DNA of 64,000 bases, from NCBI GenBank assembly GCA_032716605.1, contig CM064501.1, positions 22,807,008-22,871,007 on the forward strand. Direction: 5' to 3'. The DNA is from Paralithodes platypus (Eukaryota > Arthropoda > Malacostraca > Decapoda > Lithodidae). The translations under genes and the position numbers were made by a program. Positions 1-10,208 of the stretch are shown piece by piece; position 1 is the stretch's first letter; each line of letters begins with the position of its first letter. A model generated the notes under the pieces. That model was not told the origin of the DNA, did not search any database, and worked only from the letters and a program-made list of their open reading frames with translations.

Positions 1-1246
1 TTGTCTTTCACCGTTTTACATAATCCTGAGGTAGTGCGAGAACACCAGTTAAGAGTAGAATTGAGGACGAAGTTGATTAAAATGCTTTTGAAGCTTGACC
101 GCCATTTTAGGATTTAGACCATCTCGCATTTCGGAGAGACGACCAGGTTGAGTAAATTACTAATGTAGCAGTTGTATTGTATGTTTAGAACTTGTTCATT
201 ACTTTGAGTTTATAAAACCATGCATTTTGGTAAATATGATTGTATTTTAACGTGTAAATCAGGAAAGGACATTCGTTTGAGATCGTGTCCTTGAGTTTTG
301 TTTACCTTTAGTGTCTCCGACGTTCCAAAGTTAGGCCTATTCAGATAAGTATTTATAACTAACGCCTCCTAGGCCTGGTTATTGTTCATTTTAAATGTTT
401 TACTGGGTTATAGTGTAAAGAGTTACTTGTTATCTTGATTTAGAGGTCCTCATTTCCCAACCCCAGTACCGTCAAATTTCGGACCCCCATTGGGTCGGGT
501 TTATTTCAGATGATTATTTGTTCTTACCCATTGTTACTTAAAGTTAACTTGTGAAAAGGCCGTTTAGGTATGGGTACTTCCTGAATTATTATGGTAGGTT
601 ATATGATTTTACATTTTTAATTAGGCTACCTAACTTTCACCTAATTGGAAGTACAGTAGGCTATTATTAATTATTGTGCATTTAGAGTGTATTTTGAGTA
701 TTGATTCCTATGATATATTTTTGTTTGACATGGTCTAATGTACAGAGTTGCATTGCAAGGGACGGAACACTGTAGTGAGATTCTGGGCAGCTGATTTCAG
801 CGATAAGTTACTCGAGTTACAGTAGAATTAACGTTTAACGTTTGTTTGAGCCTTGTATAGCACCCTCCGCATTGAGCAGTCCAACCTGTTAAGTTTGACC
901 ATGACAATTACCTTTGATTTATGCCATTATTGTATTGATTTGACTCCATAGATATGCTGTGTAATTATGTATTCCCAATTGTGTGTAGAGTACTGCTGAG
1001 TAACATATGTACCTGTACTTAATGAGAGGATCTTTGGATGCCTTAAGAGATTATTTCGGTACAGTACTGTAATGTCATAATTTGATCTGTTATTGTATTT
1101 CTGTACTTATATTAGCTCATCTATTTTTATACGTTAATAGGAATCCATGTATTTTTATATGTTTATATTAACCTATATTTTTTATATGTATTTGTTTTAG
1201 TATTACTGTGTACCGTAATTAGGATATGGATTAACCCCATTATTAA
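1..1246. other. AT-rich stretch without recognisable gene
   Basis: No open frame of useful length, no RNA gene and no repeat boundary could be recognised here. The sequence is AT-rich and broken by stops in all frames. It ends at the TTAA target site of the miniature element that begins at 1247. It may be old transposon remains or plain intergenic DNA. Confidence 0.5.
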
Positions 1247-1726
1247 CACCTTACGAGCGGCCTATGCGGTTTATTTATGTGTACCGCACAGCGGGGTGTT
1301 TTTAGCCAAAATAGGGCTGTTTACGTGATCATTTTCATGCCTAAATAAGACCCAGAACGTAAAACAAGTACCTATCCCTGAAAGGGCATAAACAGAGCTT
1401 TCGAATGACACCATAACGATCCTTGTATGATGGATAGTTTTCTTGCAATAACCGTGCAACGCGAGTGCAAAAAGCAGGTAATTCGGTACTTTCGGTACAT
1501 AATTGAGTATGTAGCGAGTGAGAGAGGGAGGAGGGAGCTGAGATTTGTGTCAGTAGGTTCTCCGCGGTGGTCTGGAGCAGTCATACGCTCGCTAGTCTCC
1601 TGCCACCACTTGTCTCTCTCTCTCAGCCACATTACGTGCTGAAATTGCCACTCGAGTTATGTCGAGCGCCGCCACATAGTCCAGCTTTATTTAACTCGAC
1701 TTATGTTGCTCGCCGCTAAATAAGGG
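1247..1726 (-). mobile_element. MITE-1 copy a, TTAA-flanked miniature element (480 bp)
   Basis: This 480-bp element is flanked on both sides by TTAA (1243-1246 and 1727-1730). The ends are imperfect inverted repeats: CACCTTACGAGCGGC at one end and, read inward, CCCTTATTTAGCGGC at the other. Near-identical copies of the same length lie at 26538-27017 and 57773-58251 in the opposite orientation. The TTAA duplication is the hallmark of piggyBac-type transposition, so this is inferred to be a non-autonomous piggyBac-like element. The short frames inside it (about 70-86 codons) recur only because the DNA recurs; none resembles a transposase. Confidence 0.8.
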
Positions 1727-1730
1727 TTAA

Positions 1731-2731
1731 GGGTTAGCTATATGTCAACTGTGGGTTAAGAATGTATTCAACTTACCAGGGAACCAGTTTGGGACGGAGT
1801 CGATGTGATGCTGAATTGCTGATGGCGGAGAATCGGAGATTCACCCCTCCCATTGCCTGAGTGCAGGATGCTGAACTTGTGTACTGTACGAGGGTTCAAG
1901 GACCGCAGGAAGACGTATGATTACCCCCTATACCCCAGGATACGGTAGGCCGAAGAGACGTAAAGGCAAGCCTGGCCGATACCGGTACTGAGCGGAATTG
2001 GGATGTATAATACTGAGAGGAATGGGGTGGATACAGACAGCAATATTCGAGTCCTACTCCTAGGTTAAGAGACTGTCCCGGTACGGTAATGGATTGGTCC
2101 CAGGTTAAGGGTATAGAGATAATTAGATACGGTACCAATATTAAGAGTTGTAAACGGTAAAATGTTCCTTATACTGTATTAATATCAAGCTTAAGATTAC
2201 TGCAATATGTTTGTATCTATCCTCCCGTACCTATTTGGATCTAAATGTGTTGTCAGGATGGTAAATCGGAGCTGTCAGTATTAAATTGGTCTAAGAGTAG
2301 TACCAGTAGCCTAACCGAGAGTTAAAGTCTTGTCAGCCAACATTGAAGAAGGTGAAGTTCTTGATTGGTCTTTGCTAGCCTCCGATTTATCCTACTGTCC
2401 TAATGTACCTGAATAATGAGTATGAGTCACGATTGCATAAAGAATAAGAAAACCATGGGGACGGCCAGTTCACCTGAAGGTGGGCGATCAAATAATTCGA
2501 ATGAATTACCGTTCCCAAAAACATCCTTATGTGATATCTAGAAAGTAGAGAATATGCTAGGTCTCAGTGGGGTTTTTGTGGTTCTTTGGTGTTATCATCG
2601 TGTCGGAGTTGCAGCCTTATCCCCTTCCTCGAAGGATGTTGGATGTGGGTCAACCTAACAGGGTTGTCCTCTCGTTAATTAGAATGCAATAACGGGTTTG
2701 TCCTCATCTCTTCCTTTCTATCCTTGAGTAC
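1731..2731. other. Non-coding stretch between MITE-1a and DIRS gag
   Basis: There is no supported gene in this kilobase. It could hold diverged DIRS sequence downstream of the gag-like ORF, but no reverse transcriptase or recombinase motif can be read on the minus strand. Confidence 0.45.
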
Positions 2732-4810
2732 CTATTTTCCACCTTCGCAGCTTAATCTATCTTTTTCTGTCTTACCCTCTCTCTCTTGTTTGCAGCAGAA
2801 GAAGGGAAGAGAAGAGAAATGAGATCCCTGGCGACCCCCCCCCCCCCCGTTACAAGGCTGTGCGGATATCACCCAACGATCACTCAACGACTGAATCGAC
2901 GTCTGAAGGAGCAATCGCCGAGATAGTTCAACCGATCTTCTGGCATCTGCGTCTGCGATTGCCTGAGTGGATCGTAGCATCGATTTCGCCACTTGGTGCG
3001 TCACAATGTATTGGGAGAAAAGTCTATACGCTTTCCCCCGTAGCCTAAATTCCCGGTCTAGGTGAGTTTGGGAAGGTGTAGTGAAAGGGTCCTTGAGTTC
3101 ACATAGATTGATTTTGGGGGCAGCTAAGAAAGCAAACAAAGCAGATGGGACACCGCCAGCAGCACACACTGGCATAGAGAACCAAGAATGACTGTCCTGA
3201 GGAATTTGGTGGGAAGATTTTGAGGTGAAGGTGGTAGCAAAGTTCTGAGCCTCCGTCTCCCATTCCACCCAAGGTCCCGGGCCCAACTGCCCCACCTTCA
3301 ATGCTGGATTAGCGGCTGTGTCTGTGACAGTTTGCAAATCTAATTCTGGAGTGAGAGCTGACAGTGTTTTTATATCATTAAAGCCATCATTATTGAACCA
3401 GTCAGAAAACAGTTTTGAAGCTGAGGCAGGGGGCAGGGCAGGTGTAGCAGTATATACAAAATAGTCCTGGTGATAATAGTTAGGAATGGCCTTAACATTA
3501 ACATCTAGTACAGTACCCAATATATCCAAGGCTCGTAACTTTTTAGATTTATTGCCTTGGATTACCCACTCTCGTGGCACTGGAAGTTCCCCTGACAAGG
3601 TGGGCTGTGCGACCTCTGGTTTAGTGGGGATCAATTGTACCCATGACTCGTCGGGACCGTATAATAGGGGCATCGCTACCTTTCTTAACGGTGCTTTATC
3701 TAAAGGGGGCGGATTCACATCCGTTACCACCCTTACACTAGAAGTAGTCAGTGCCGCCGAAGCAGGCCTAGCGACCACAGATGGTGATATAGAGGGAGGG
3801 TGAGGAATCTTAGTTAAGGCAATGGAATCAATCAGAGGCCGAACTTTGGAACTTGTCATGGAAGCTCCCACGTCTACTGTAGGAGTCTCCGGCTGTTGGC
3901 CAATTTTTTTTGTTAGAGCATTAACCAATAACCCATCTATTTCTTCTGCCGTGACAAATTTAGTTGATGACGAACTCAGAGGTGAATCATTCCAATCCTG
4001 TGCGTCGTCTAAAACTGAACCCGACTCCTGCACCTCCATGTCCGAGATTACAGACACCTCGTCTTTGTCATCTGGCTCCCCGTGAGAGGATTCCGCCGAA
4101 GCCGGAATCCCGTCGTGTTGCCAAGTCAAGTCCGGAATGGATGATGGGATCGCCGCGTCCCGGTGGACATCAGCCACTGATTGTGTAACTTGAGCCAGAC
4201 GTGGGCTTTCAGTCCCTGGTCGAGAATACCGCCATACCCCCAGGCCTTGGCCTGCACTCCCTTGGGAGTCCGATACTCCCTCAACCATGGAGCCCCCACT
4301 TGACCCTGCTAGAGGACGATCACTGTCCACCGAACTCTCCAATTCTAAGGTTAGAATACTAATTGGTAAACTGTCTTTTGTTGCTGACACCACACTAGCC
4401 CCATGAGAGTGAATACTAGATCTGTCGGGAGTAGAGGCATGAAGAGAGGCACTAGACTCTGGTGAATGCCGGGAGGCCTTTCGTTCATGCGAATCTTTCC
4501 TGGAAGACTTGTGGCTACGGTGCGACCTAGAACTGCCTTTGGACTTTGTAGATTTCTCACTATAGCTACTTGTGGACCCCTCTGTCTTGCTCTTCTTACT
4601 CGCCGGCGAAGAAGAGAGACTAGGCGGCTGCTGTCTAAGAGGTGACCTGGATCTGGATCGCGCCCGTGACGAGGAGGCTGCCACCGGGGGCGTAGGTTCT
4701 CGCGGTCTCTTAGATGTGCCTGGGGCTGGAGAAAGTATAATACCCTGTCCAGTCTCTGCTGACTTTCGTACAGTTACTCTAGAGGGACGTTTAATAGGGG
4801 GGGTGCTCAA
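2732..4810 (-). CDS. DIRS-type gag-like protein, partial, no ATG at its 5' end
   Basis: This long open frame of about 690 codons begins directly after a TAA and opens on TTG, so it is probably the main body of a longer protein whose N terminus lies in the zinc-ribbon frame upstream. The first third is rich in Ser, Arg, Lys and Pro, with SRSRSRSP-like runs (about residues 45-125). An acidic, low-complexity middle follows, then a more ordered C-terminal half (about residues 400-640) with hydrophobic and helical stretches such as LRALDILGTVLDV and LFSQYIVTHQVAKSML. Such a basic Ser/Arg-rich head and helical tail fits ORF1/Gag of animal DIRS elements. No enzyme motif is visible. A run of C at 2837-2846 near the 3' end may have shifted the frame of the last 40 residues. 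Confidence 0.6.
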   Translation of the reverse strand: MSTPPIKRPSRVTVRKSAETGQGIILSPAPGTSKRPREPTPPVAASSSRARSRSRSPLRQQPPSLSSSPASKKSKTEGSTSSYSEKSTKSKGSSRSHRSHKSSRKDSHERKASRHSPESSASLHASTPDRSSIHSHGASVVSATKDSLPISILTLELESSVDSDRPLAGSSGGSMVEGVSDSQGSAGQGLGVWRYSRPGTESPRLAQVTQSVADVHRDAAIPSSIPDLTWQHDGIPASAESSHGEPDDKDEVSVISDMEVQESGSVLDDAQDWNDSPLSSSSTKFVTAEEIDGLLVNALTKKIGQQPETPTVDVGASMTSSKVRPLIDSIALTKIPHPPSISPSVVARPASAALTTSSVRVVTDVNPPPLDKAPLRKVAMPLLYGPDESWVQLIPTKPEVAQPTLSGELPVPREWVIQGNKSKKLRALDILGTVLDVNVKAIPNYYHQDYFVYTATPALPPASASKLFSDWFNNDGFNDIKTLSALTPELDLQTVTDTAANPALKVGQLGPGPWVEWETEAQNFATTFTSKSSHQIPQDSHSWFSMPVCAAGGVPSALFAFLAAPKINLCELKDPFTTPSQTHLDREFRLRGKAYRLFSQYIVTHQVAKSMLRSTQAIADADARRSVELSRRLLLQTSIQSLSDRWVISAQPCNGGGGGRQGSHFSSLPFFCCKQEREGKTEKDRLSCEGGK

Positions 4811-4823
4811 TTAGTAACTTATC

Positions 4824-5106
4824 TCAAAGAGTTACGTTATCGCATTGAAGTGACTTATGAGCCACTGTGGTAGTATAAGTGGTCATCTGCTGCCTAACCT
4901 CCCGTAAAGCGACCGCTGCGGTCTTATCATTGTCTTGCAAAACTTTATGGCTTAAATGAGAGCAAAAGGTACAGTTCCGCATCACCCACAGACCCCTTGA
5001 GCGGTCGAGACATTTAACACATTTAATGCAAAGGGTGTGTGCAAATATAGGGATACCTGAACAGGAGGGCGTAATGCACAAAGCAAAAACGGGCAAAGGT
5101 AGCCAT
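4824..5106 (-). pseudogene. Zinc-ribbon N-terminal exon of the DIRS gag-like protein
   Basis: The minus strand has an ATG at 5106 in a context (CTGTCATGGCTACCTTTGCC) conserved with the right-hand copy at 60858. The frame then encodes a Cys-rich segment with CIKC and, about 20 residues on, CTFC, a plausible four-Cys zinc ribbon. The left copy lacks two bases relative to the right just after the ATG, so the start and the zinc-ribbon frame are out of phase here. The frame stops at 4824-4826, in a different phase from the gag-like ORF that follows. At least two frame changes therefore separate the start from the body of the protein. Confidence 0.55.
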
Positions 5107-5109
5107 GAC

Positions 5110-6335
5110 AGAGACTGGTGGGAAACTTACTCCAGGTTCTCTATAGACCCGCCGGGACCCAGCTCTGGAAAAAAAGAAAATTTCCAGGAATTAATGCTCA
5201 TAAGGTTAACCCCAACATGTTCGCACACAATTGTTAAATAACCCGCCGGGTAACGAGATGCAATACACAACGACTACAGCTCGCTACGCGGTGGGGTTCC
5301 TTAGTAAAGATTTCAGAATATCTTAACCTGTCCAAAAGATTTATGAATACCCTCTGACATGATATAAAGACCAGCATGGCGTTTACAACTGATTTAGTCT
5401 TCCCGGTGGTGTTTGTTTCAAGATATTATTGGAAAAAAAAAAAAAAAAAAAGACGCCGGCCCCCGTATTATCTCGTAGATCAAAAACTGGGAAGCCTGAC
5501 AAATACGAGATCTGACTTCTCCCGAAGTGTTTTTTAGATCGCCGTATGTTGAAGGCGGCGATACAAAACGTATCCCTCAATTGTCGGGTCAACTATACTG
5601 AATTGCAAATTCGTTATTCCCACCCTCCCAGGGAGCACCCGCCGGGTGTGAATTTAAGTTACAAAAAGTTAACCCCAATTGTGCCCTAAATCGCCGTATG
5701 TTGAAGGCGGCGATACAAAATGCATCCCTCCATTGTCTGGTCAACTAAACTGAATTTTGCAAATTCGTTAATCCCACCCTTCCAAGGTGCACCCGCCGGG
5801 TGTGAATATAAGTTTATAACGTTAACCCCAATTGTTCCTATCCCCACTTTGTAAAAGATCGCCGGGGAGGAAAACCAAACAACAACAGCTTAGCTTTCAC
5901 TGGCTTTGCAAAACCGGGAAAAAACTACACACAACACGTGTCCGCATGAACACTGTTAGATGGGTACAGCCATCCCGCCGGGAATCATAGGGAGCCTGAC
6001 ACAGGCCCCACCAGAGACGCAGTCCTGGAGAGCCTCAAACACCCACTCGCCGGGGAACACAAGCCTGTTTTTTAAAACCACGCGTGGCTAAAACTCGGCA
6101 ACCAGCCGGGTTTTTCACGGTGTAACCGAGAAAATCCCGCCGGAAAAGGCAACCCACCCCGTCCAGATACCATCTGAACGCATCACAAGACCGTGGAGTT
6201 AACCAAGCACAACTAACCCCGGGCCCACACAATAGTCCGTGGAATTAGCCAATACACAACTAACCCAGGACACATAAATAGTCCGTGGAATTAGCCAATA
6301 CACAACTAAACCAGGACACACATGACACAGTAGTA
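5110..6335 (-). repeat. DIRS leader with palindromes and paired hairpin modules
   Basis: This non-coding leader carries about ten GCCGG-core palindromes in roughly 1 kb, for example ACCCGCCGGGT at 5241, 5637 and 5791 and CCCGCCGGGA at 5149 and 5974. Two modules repeat with a 152-bp period (from about 5537 and 5689). Each has a hairpin ATCGCCG...CGGCGAT, an AATTCGTTA box, the palindrome and a GTTAACCCCAATTGT box. A run of 18 A lies at 5433-5450. The segment is matched in inverse orientation by 59638-60857. It is probably the element's 5' terminal or untranslated region. Confidence 0.65.
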
Positions 6336-7222
6336 CATATTTATAACATAAATCAATAACACTTGTACATGTGGAAAAGCTACGAGAGGCTGGCTAGGCC
6401 TAGGCAGACGGACATAAAAGTAAGCATGTCGTAATATAAACAAAAAGCACTGAATTATATCACAACAGGAACCACCGTCAACACACCACTGTACCAAACA
6501 CTTCCGGCAAAGGGAAGAACTGACTCGGGACCCAGAAAAAACTTCACTAAGTGAAGAAAAATACGCTGGGAACGTCAGTAAAAACAAGCTACCTCATCAG
6601 AAAGATAAAAGGAAGCAATAATAACGCGTAATGAAAGCCGCCTGCATCACAAAGCTAGCTAACTGTGAAAAAGTTCACATGTCCACAACAGGACCACGAG
6701 GGTACACCCGAAATAGATGCCCCCAAAACACGACCCAAAATACACTGCACTGCGGGCAACCCGCCCAGGACACTCCTGCTACGCATATCCTAACCTTACT
6801 CGATACATCCCGGAGTAAACAAATGAGAAAAAACTCACTAGGGACGCAACAAATGCGGAACCAGCGGAGGGTGGGGAGGCACGTCCGGGTCGGTTGAACG
6901 CAGAGCAGAGAAGGAAGAATGATGCCTGAGTCAGCGTCTGGTCAAAGATCCACACAAGTGCATCCACGATATTATGGAAAGCTTATTGAATAGTTATTCT
7001 TATTTTCTTTTTGTTTTTATTTTTTACGAAGTTTTTTCGTAGTGAGAACCCAATTTCATAATGACTGAACCATGAGTGAGGTTGCGTGCGCTCATGATGA
7101 AGGCTCCTCAAATTTTTAATGCTCTGCGCGGTAGATTCAAACTACGGCGGATGAGTGTTTGAAGAGGGTGCCTTATGTAATAGGCATAATTGTCAATGAT
7201 GGAGGGGCCACTAATAAATAAT
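6336..7222 (-). repeat. Outer DIRS-arm segment, matched at 56562-57451
   Basis: The two segments correspond base for base over long stretches in opposite orientation. The short frames on either strand (such as 6631-6897) recur with the DNA and show no protein motif. Similarity stops at 7222/56562, immediately after CCACTAATAAATAAT, where the right copy passes into a LINE ORF and the left copy into unrelated AT-rich DNA. Confidence 0.6.
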
Positions 7223-8468
7223 CTGATTGCGATTTCCACCTTACGAAATAGCGCTAATCAACAATTTGGGTTCCTCTCCGCTGGGAAACAACTAGCCTTA
7301 GCTTTGTAACTTCACTCAAATAATAATCAATGGACACAATAAATACACAGTAATGGTTCACAAGTTTATTCCTTAACAGCTAAGATACATTCTCAATATG
7401 ATGTTGGTAAATAATAGATAGATAACATATATATAATAATAATGTTACTGATTGAACATATAGTAATACACAGAAATGTTAAGTCTCAATCCCAATAATT
7501 AGTGTCCTGAAAGAAAATAATAAAAAGATCTAAATAGCTCTTCACTCAGGGTAAATAATAGTTACTGTGCTAGCATACACGCGGTACTGAATGTATGTAA
7601 ATTAAGACTCTACTTGACTACAAAATGAACAAGAAGTTATATTAACTTGAACAGGAGATATATCTCTAATAACTCAAAGAGTAATAATTATGAATATAAA
7701 TTCATGAATAGGTAAAATTTAGATAATAGTCATGTATGCGTGACTAAATCTCAGAACGAACAATAAGTTAATGCAACTTGAATAAACATGAGTTAGAACA
7801 ATTCAAATAGTACACAAATTAATTATACTTCATGCATATAGCGTGATAAAAATATCATAAATAAGTGACTGAATGAGAAATACTCTGTGAATAAACTATC
7901 TATGATTGATGTACCCAGATGATGAAAATAGCATAAAAACTAGGTCTGAATAAGCTTTCACTGGTTCTTATGTGTAAGTGCATGTATTTATTCCCGGACG
8001 AACATATGTAGGCTATATTTCCACGTAAATAATACAGGAGACTGTACTCGAAGAAGTATATATATGCTAATCCCACGATAGAGGTGTAATTGTTCTCCCT
8101 TAGCAGAGTAACGGATAATAAATTAATAGGGAAGAATGGACAATATTCGATGATTAAGTTAAACTATGAACCTCAACATACCAAGTTAACCCTAATTGCA
8201 ATCATCGTTACCATTAAGAGACAAAAGAACACTTAAAGGTTTTAGGTAGAATAGAAGCACTGGTAGAGAGTCTGGCGAGCACGTTTTCACTTGACTAGTT
8301 GTCCAACGGTTGACCACAGGGACCTGGGACTTCACACGCTCTCCCTAGGTTCTGGTCCAAACAACTCGATACGCCTAGATCTCTCTTCTTTCTTCTTTCT
8401 TTCTCCACGACACTCTTGATTACTCTCTGCACTGAGTTGGTTGGTCAGGTTTACTCTAGATTGACGAT
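7223..8468. other. AT-rich stretch, no gene seen
   Basis: No coding frame, RNA gene or clear repeat can be read. If the Bel-Pao 3' LTR starts at 9304 on the minus strand, part of this region could be LTR or its flank. I could not find a matching 5' LTR to confirm that. Confidence 0.4.
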
Positions 8469-8765
8469 TTACTGTATATTGGTTTGGTATAGTGATACCA
8501 ATCTATTGTCTAGATTGGTGTCAAGGCTACTGACTTTACCTGACGTATTAGAACTTCCTGTAGTAGTGGTGGTAAGCCCCGAATAACCGGATGTTGAAAG
8601 CTTGTTACCAACCCCAGGAAGTTCCTCACTAGAGGTTATGTCTGACTGATCCCTTTCTGAACTAGCGATCCCAATATAGTATTCCACAGGAGGAATAAAG
8701 CCAGTAGGCTGCTTGCTTACTTTACCTTTGGTCAGTGCAGGTAGTAACCCTTTTTCGGTCGGCAT
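8469..8765 (-). CDS. Unrecognised 98-codon ORF
   Basis: The frame starts at an ATG (8765) and encodes a Ser/Thr/Gly-rich product with a polythreonine run (about residue 65) and no motif I recognise. It lies downstream of the Bel-Pao coding region in the same orientation, possibly inside that element's LTR. The upstream frame stays open for some 20 more codons without another ATG. It may be a chance frame. Confidence 0.2.
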   Translation of the reverse strand: MPTEKGLLPALTKGKVSKQPTGFIPPVEYYIGIASSERDQSDITSSEELPGVGNKLSTSGYSGLTTTTTGSSNTSGKVSSLDTNLDNRLVSLYQTNIQ

Positions 8766-9300
8766 CAAGGGGCTTTGATCTCGAGGTAATAAGGGTGTGC
8801 TAGATATTATAAGAATTCAAGAGTAAACAAAGTGCAATTTACCTATAAACTTATAAGAGTTAACTTACTTTAATCGTTGATAATGATGGATAGCTCAAGG
8901 ATAGAATTAGGAATAGATAGAAGGTATAGTGGCCACTAAGAGTTAAGAATTAGAGTTACTTAGCATGAACAGGTGTTGTAACTAGAGCAGCTAGAAGGAG
9001 TTGTTGATGAGATGGTCGTCAGAGCGAGTCTGGTGTTTATGGCGGTGAACCCGCCAGTCCCAAAAATGACGCATGAGCAGTTATAATATCCAACAATGTG
9101 TCATTTAACTATCTACAAGATATACCGGATTTATTATAATGATAACCCAATATAATTATGGATAATAAACCCATAGAGACTTAATACGAAATAGTACATA
9201 TCTTTTATAAAGATATATAACTTAGCCTAATACTGGCGCCTAATTTGAACTTCCAGTATGTTTACTTAACCTAAACTGTCGAGTTACTTACGAGTCTCGA

Positions 9301-9315
9301 CACATTCCCACCACC
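9301..9315 (-). other. Candidate polypurine tract and 3' LTR start of Bel-Pao
   Basis: On the minus strand, just downstream of the last Bel-Pao domain, GGTGGTGGGAA is followed by TGTGTCGAGACTCG. A purine run followed by TG is the expected arrangement for a polypurine tract and LTR edge. No matching second LTR was found near 16936, so this is tentative. Confidence 0.4.
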
Positions 9316-9329
9316 AATATATACATTAT

Positions 9330-9794
9330 CTACAGTAATCCCGCAGCGATGTTAGATCTCCAAAGCTGTGAAGAACTAACAGCGGCTCGGCGAAGAGGTA
9401 ATCTTCCCACAGGATCGTTACTGGCAGATGGTCCAGCGACCGCTGGTGACATAGGGGTGGAGTCGTGAGAGCGAACACCATCATCAGCGACCACTGGTTG
9501 AGGGATCGAAAACCATTCGATTTCCTGTTCAAATGGATACAACTTGACGATGGGTCGAGTGGTCAGGCCAGTTTTTGTCCTAATCTGGACCACTCTAACC
9601 AGATCATCTCGTCCTGGATAGAGTCTAATTACCCTACCTAGTTTCCAAAGGACACGAGGTCCCTCGTCATGTATAAGAACGATGTCATTTACCTTTGGCC
9701 ATACACTGCTTGATGAGCCTCTTTTATTCTTATAGGCTTCTCGTAGTGATCCCAAGTATTCACTAGACCAACACCTCCATAGGTCCTGGATCAA
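9330..9794 (-). pseudogene. Bel-Pao C-terminal domain (DUF5641-type)
   Basis: The frame contains LWRCWSSEYLGSLREAYK, then VWPKVNDIVLIHDEGPR, WKLGRVIRLYPGRDDLVR and VRVVQIRTKTG, ending with a PI.KLYP motif. This pattern (W..W..EYL, a short barrel-like V..VG..V.L.D, G.V....PG.D..VR.V.V.T) is that of the DUF5641 domain that closes Bel-Pao Pol proteins. About 60 residues of low-complexity tail follow. It directly follows the integrase segment at 9840-10193, separated by a stop and a few codons. Confidence 0.8.
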
Positions 9795-9839
9795 TTTATT
9801 GATGTAATTGTACCTGCTGTGTATCGTTGCTTTACTATC

Positions 9840-10193
9840 TTAACTAGGGTCCTGCAGCTCATCTAGCTGAATTACGTCCTTTGGGAAGTCACGAAGTCTA
9901 CGACCTTTAACCAGCATGGATGGAGTAATAGGACAAGGGTCCTCCAGATCACCCGAGACATATGTTAAAGGGCAATCATTCACGGTAGCCTCCAGCTCCA
10001 ATAGGACAGTAGTTAGTTCCTCAAAGGAGACTAGAGCACGACCTAGTACCTTTTTAAGCCCAGCCTTCACAATACCTATGGCTCTCTCCCAAATAGCTCC
10101 GAACCAAGGCGCAAGTGCTGGTATAAAACGCCATTCACATCGGATTTCGGTAAGATGAGCCTGAAGACTGGGATCGCTTTGGATGTCTTCCAA
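9840..10193 (-). pseudogene. Bel-Pao integrase, C-terminal part of catalytic core
   Basis: The segment includes WRFIPALAPWFGAIWERAIG followed by VKAGLKKVLG, the region carrying the third catalytic acid (Glu in WER) of the DD-E integrase core in Bel-Pao elements. The first two acids lie in the other half at 12118-13037, separated by the LINE insertion. The end of the segment (LPLTYVSGDLEDPCPITPSMLVKGR equivalent, residues about 75-100) is also typical of the family. Confidence 0.8.
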
Positions 10194-10208
10194 GTGTCTG
10201 CATGGAAG

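Larger units (their letters stand above)
2732..7222 (-). mobile_element. DIRS-like retroelement, left copy (leader plus gag-like region)
   Basis: On the minus strand the order is leader (7222 to about 5110), zinc-ribbon exon (from 5106) and gag-like ORF (to 2732). The leader and the start of the zinc-ribbon reading match the plus-strand segments 56562-57451 and 59638-60957. That second copy runs into a tyrosine recombinase ORF, which is the basis for the DIRS assignment. No RT, RNase H or recombinase follows the gag-like ORF here, so the copy is a 5' fragment or has lost its pol. Its outer limit is the point where similarity between the two copies stops (about 7222), which may not be the true element end. 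Confidence 0.65.

Noticed and set aside
1372..1642. Recurrent 71- and 86-codon frames in MITE-1 copies
   Set aside because: They recur because the 480-bp element recurs. They overlap on opposite strands and show no transposase motif.
5110..6335. Regularly spaced palindromes as a CRISPR array
   Set aside because: Spacing and module content are not repeat-spacer-like, flanking modules are themselves repeated, and the surroundings are eukaryotic retroelements.
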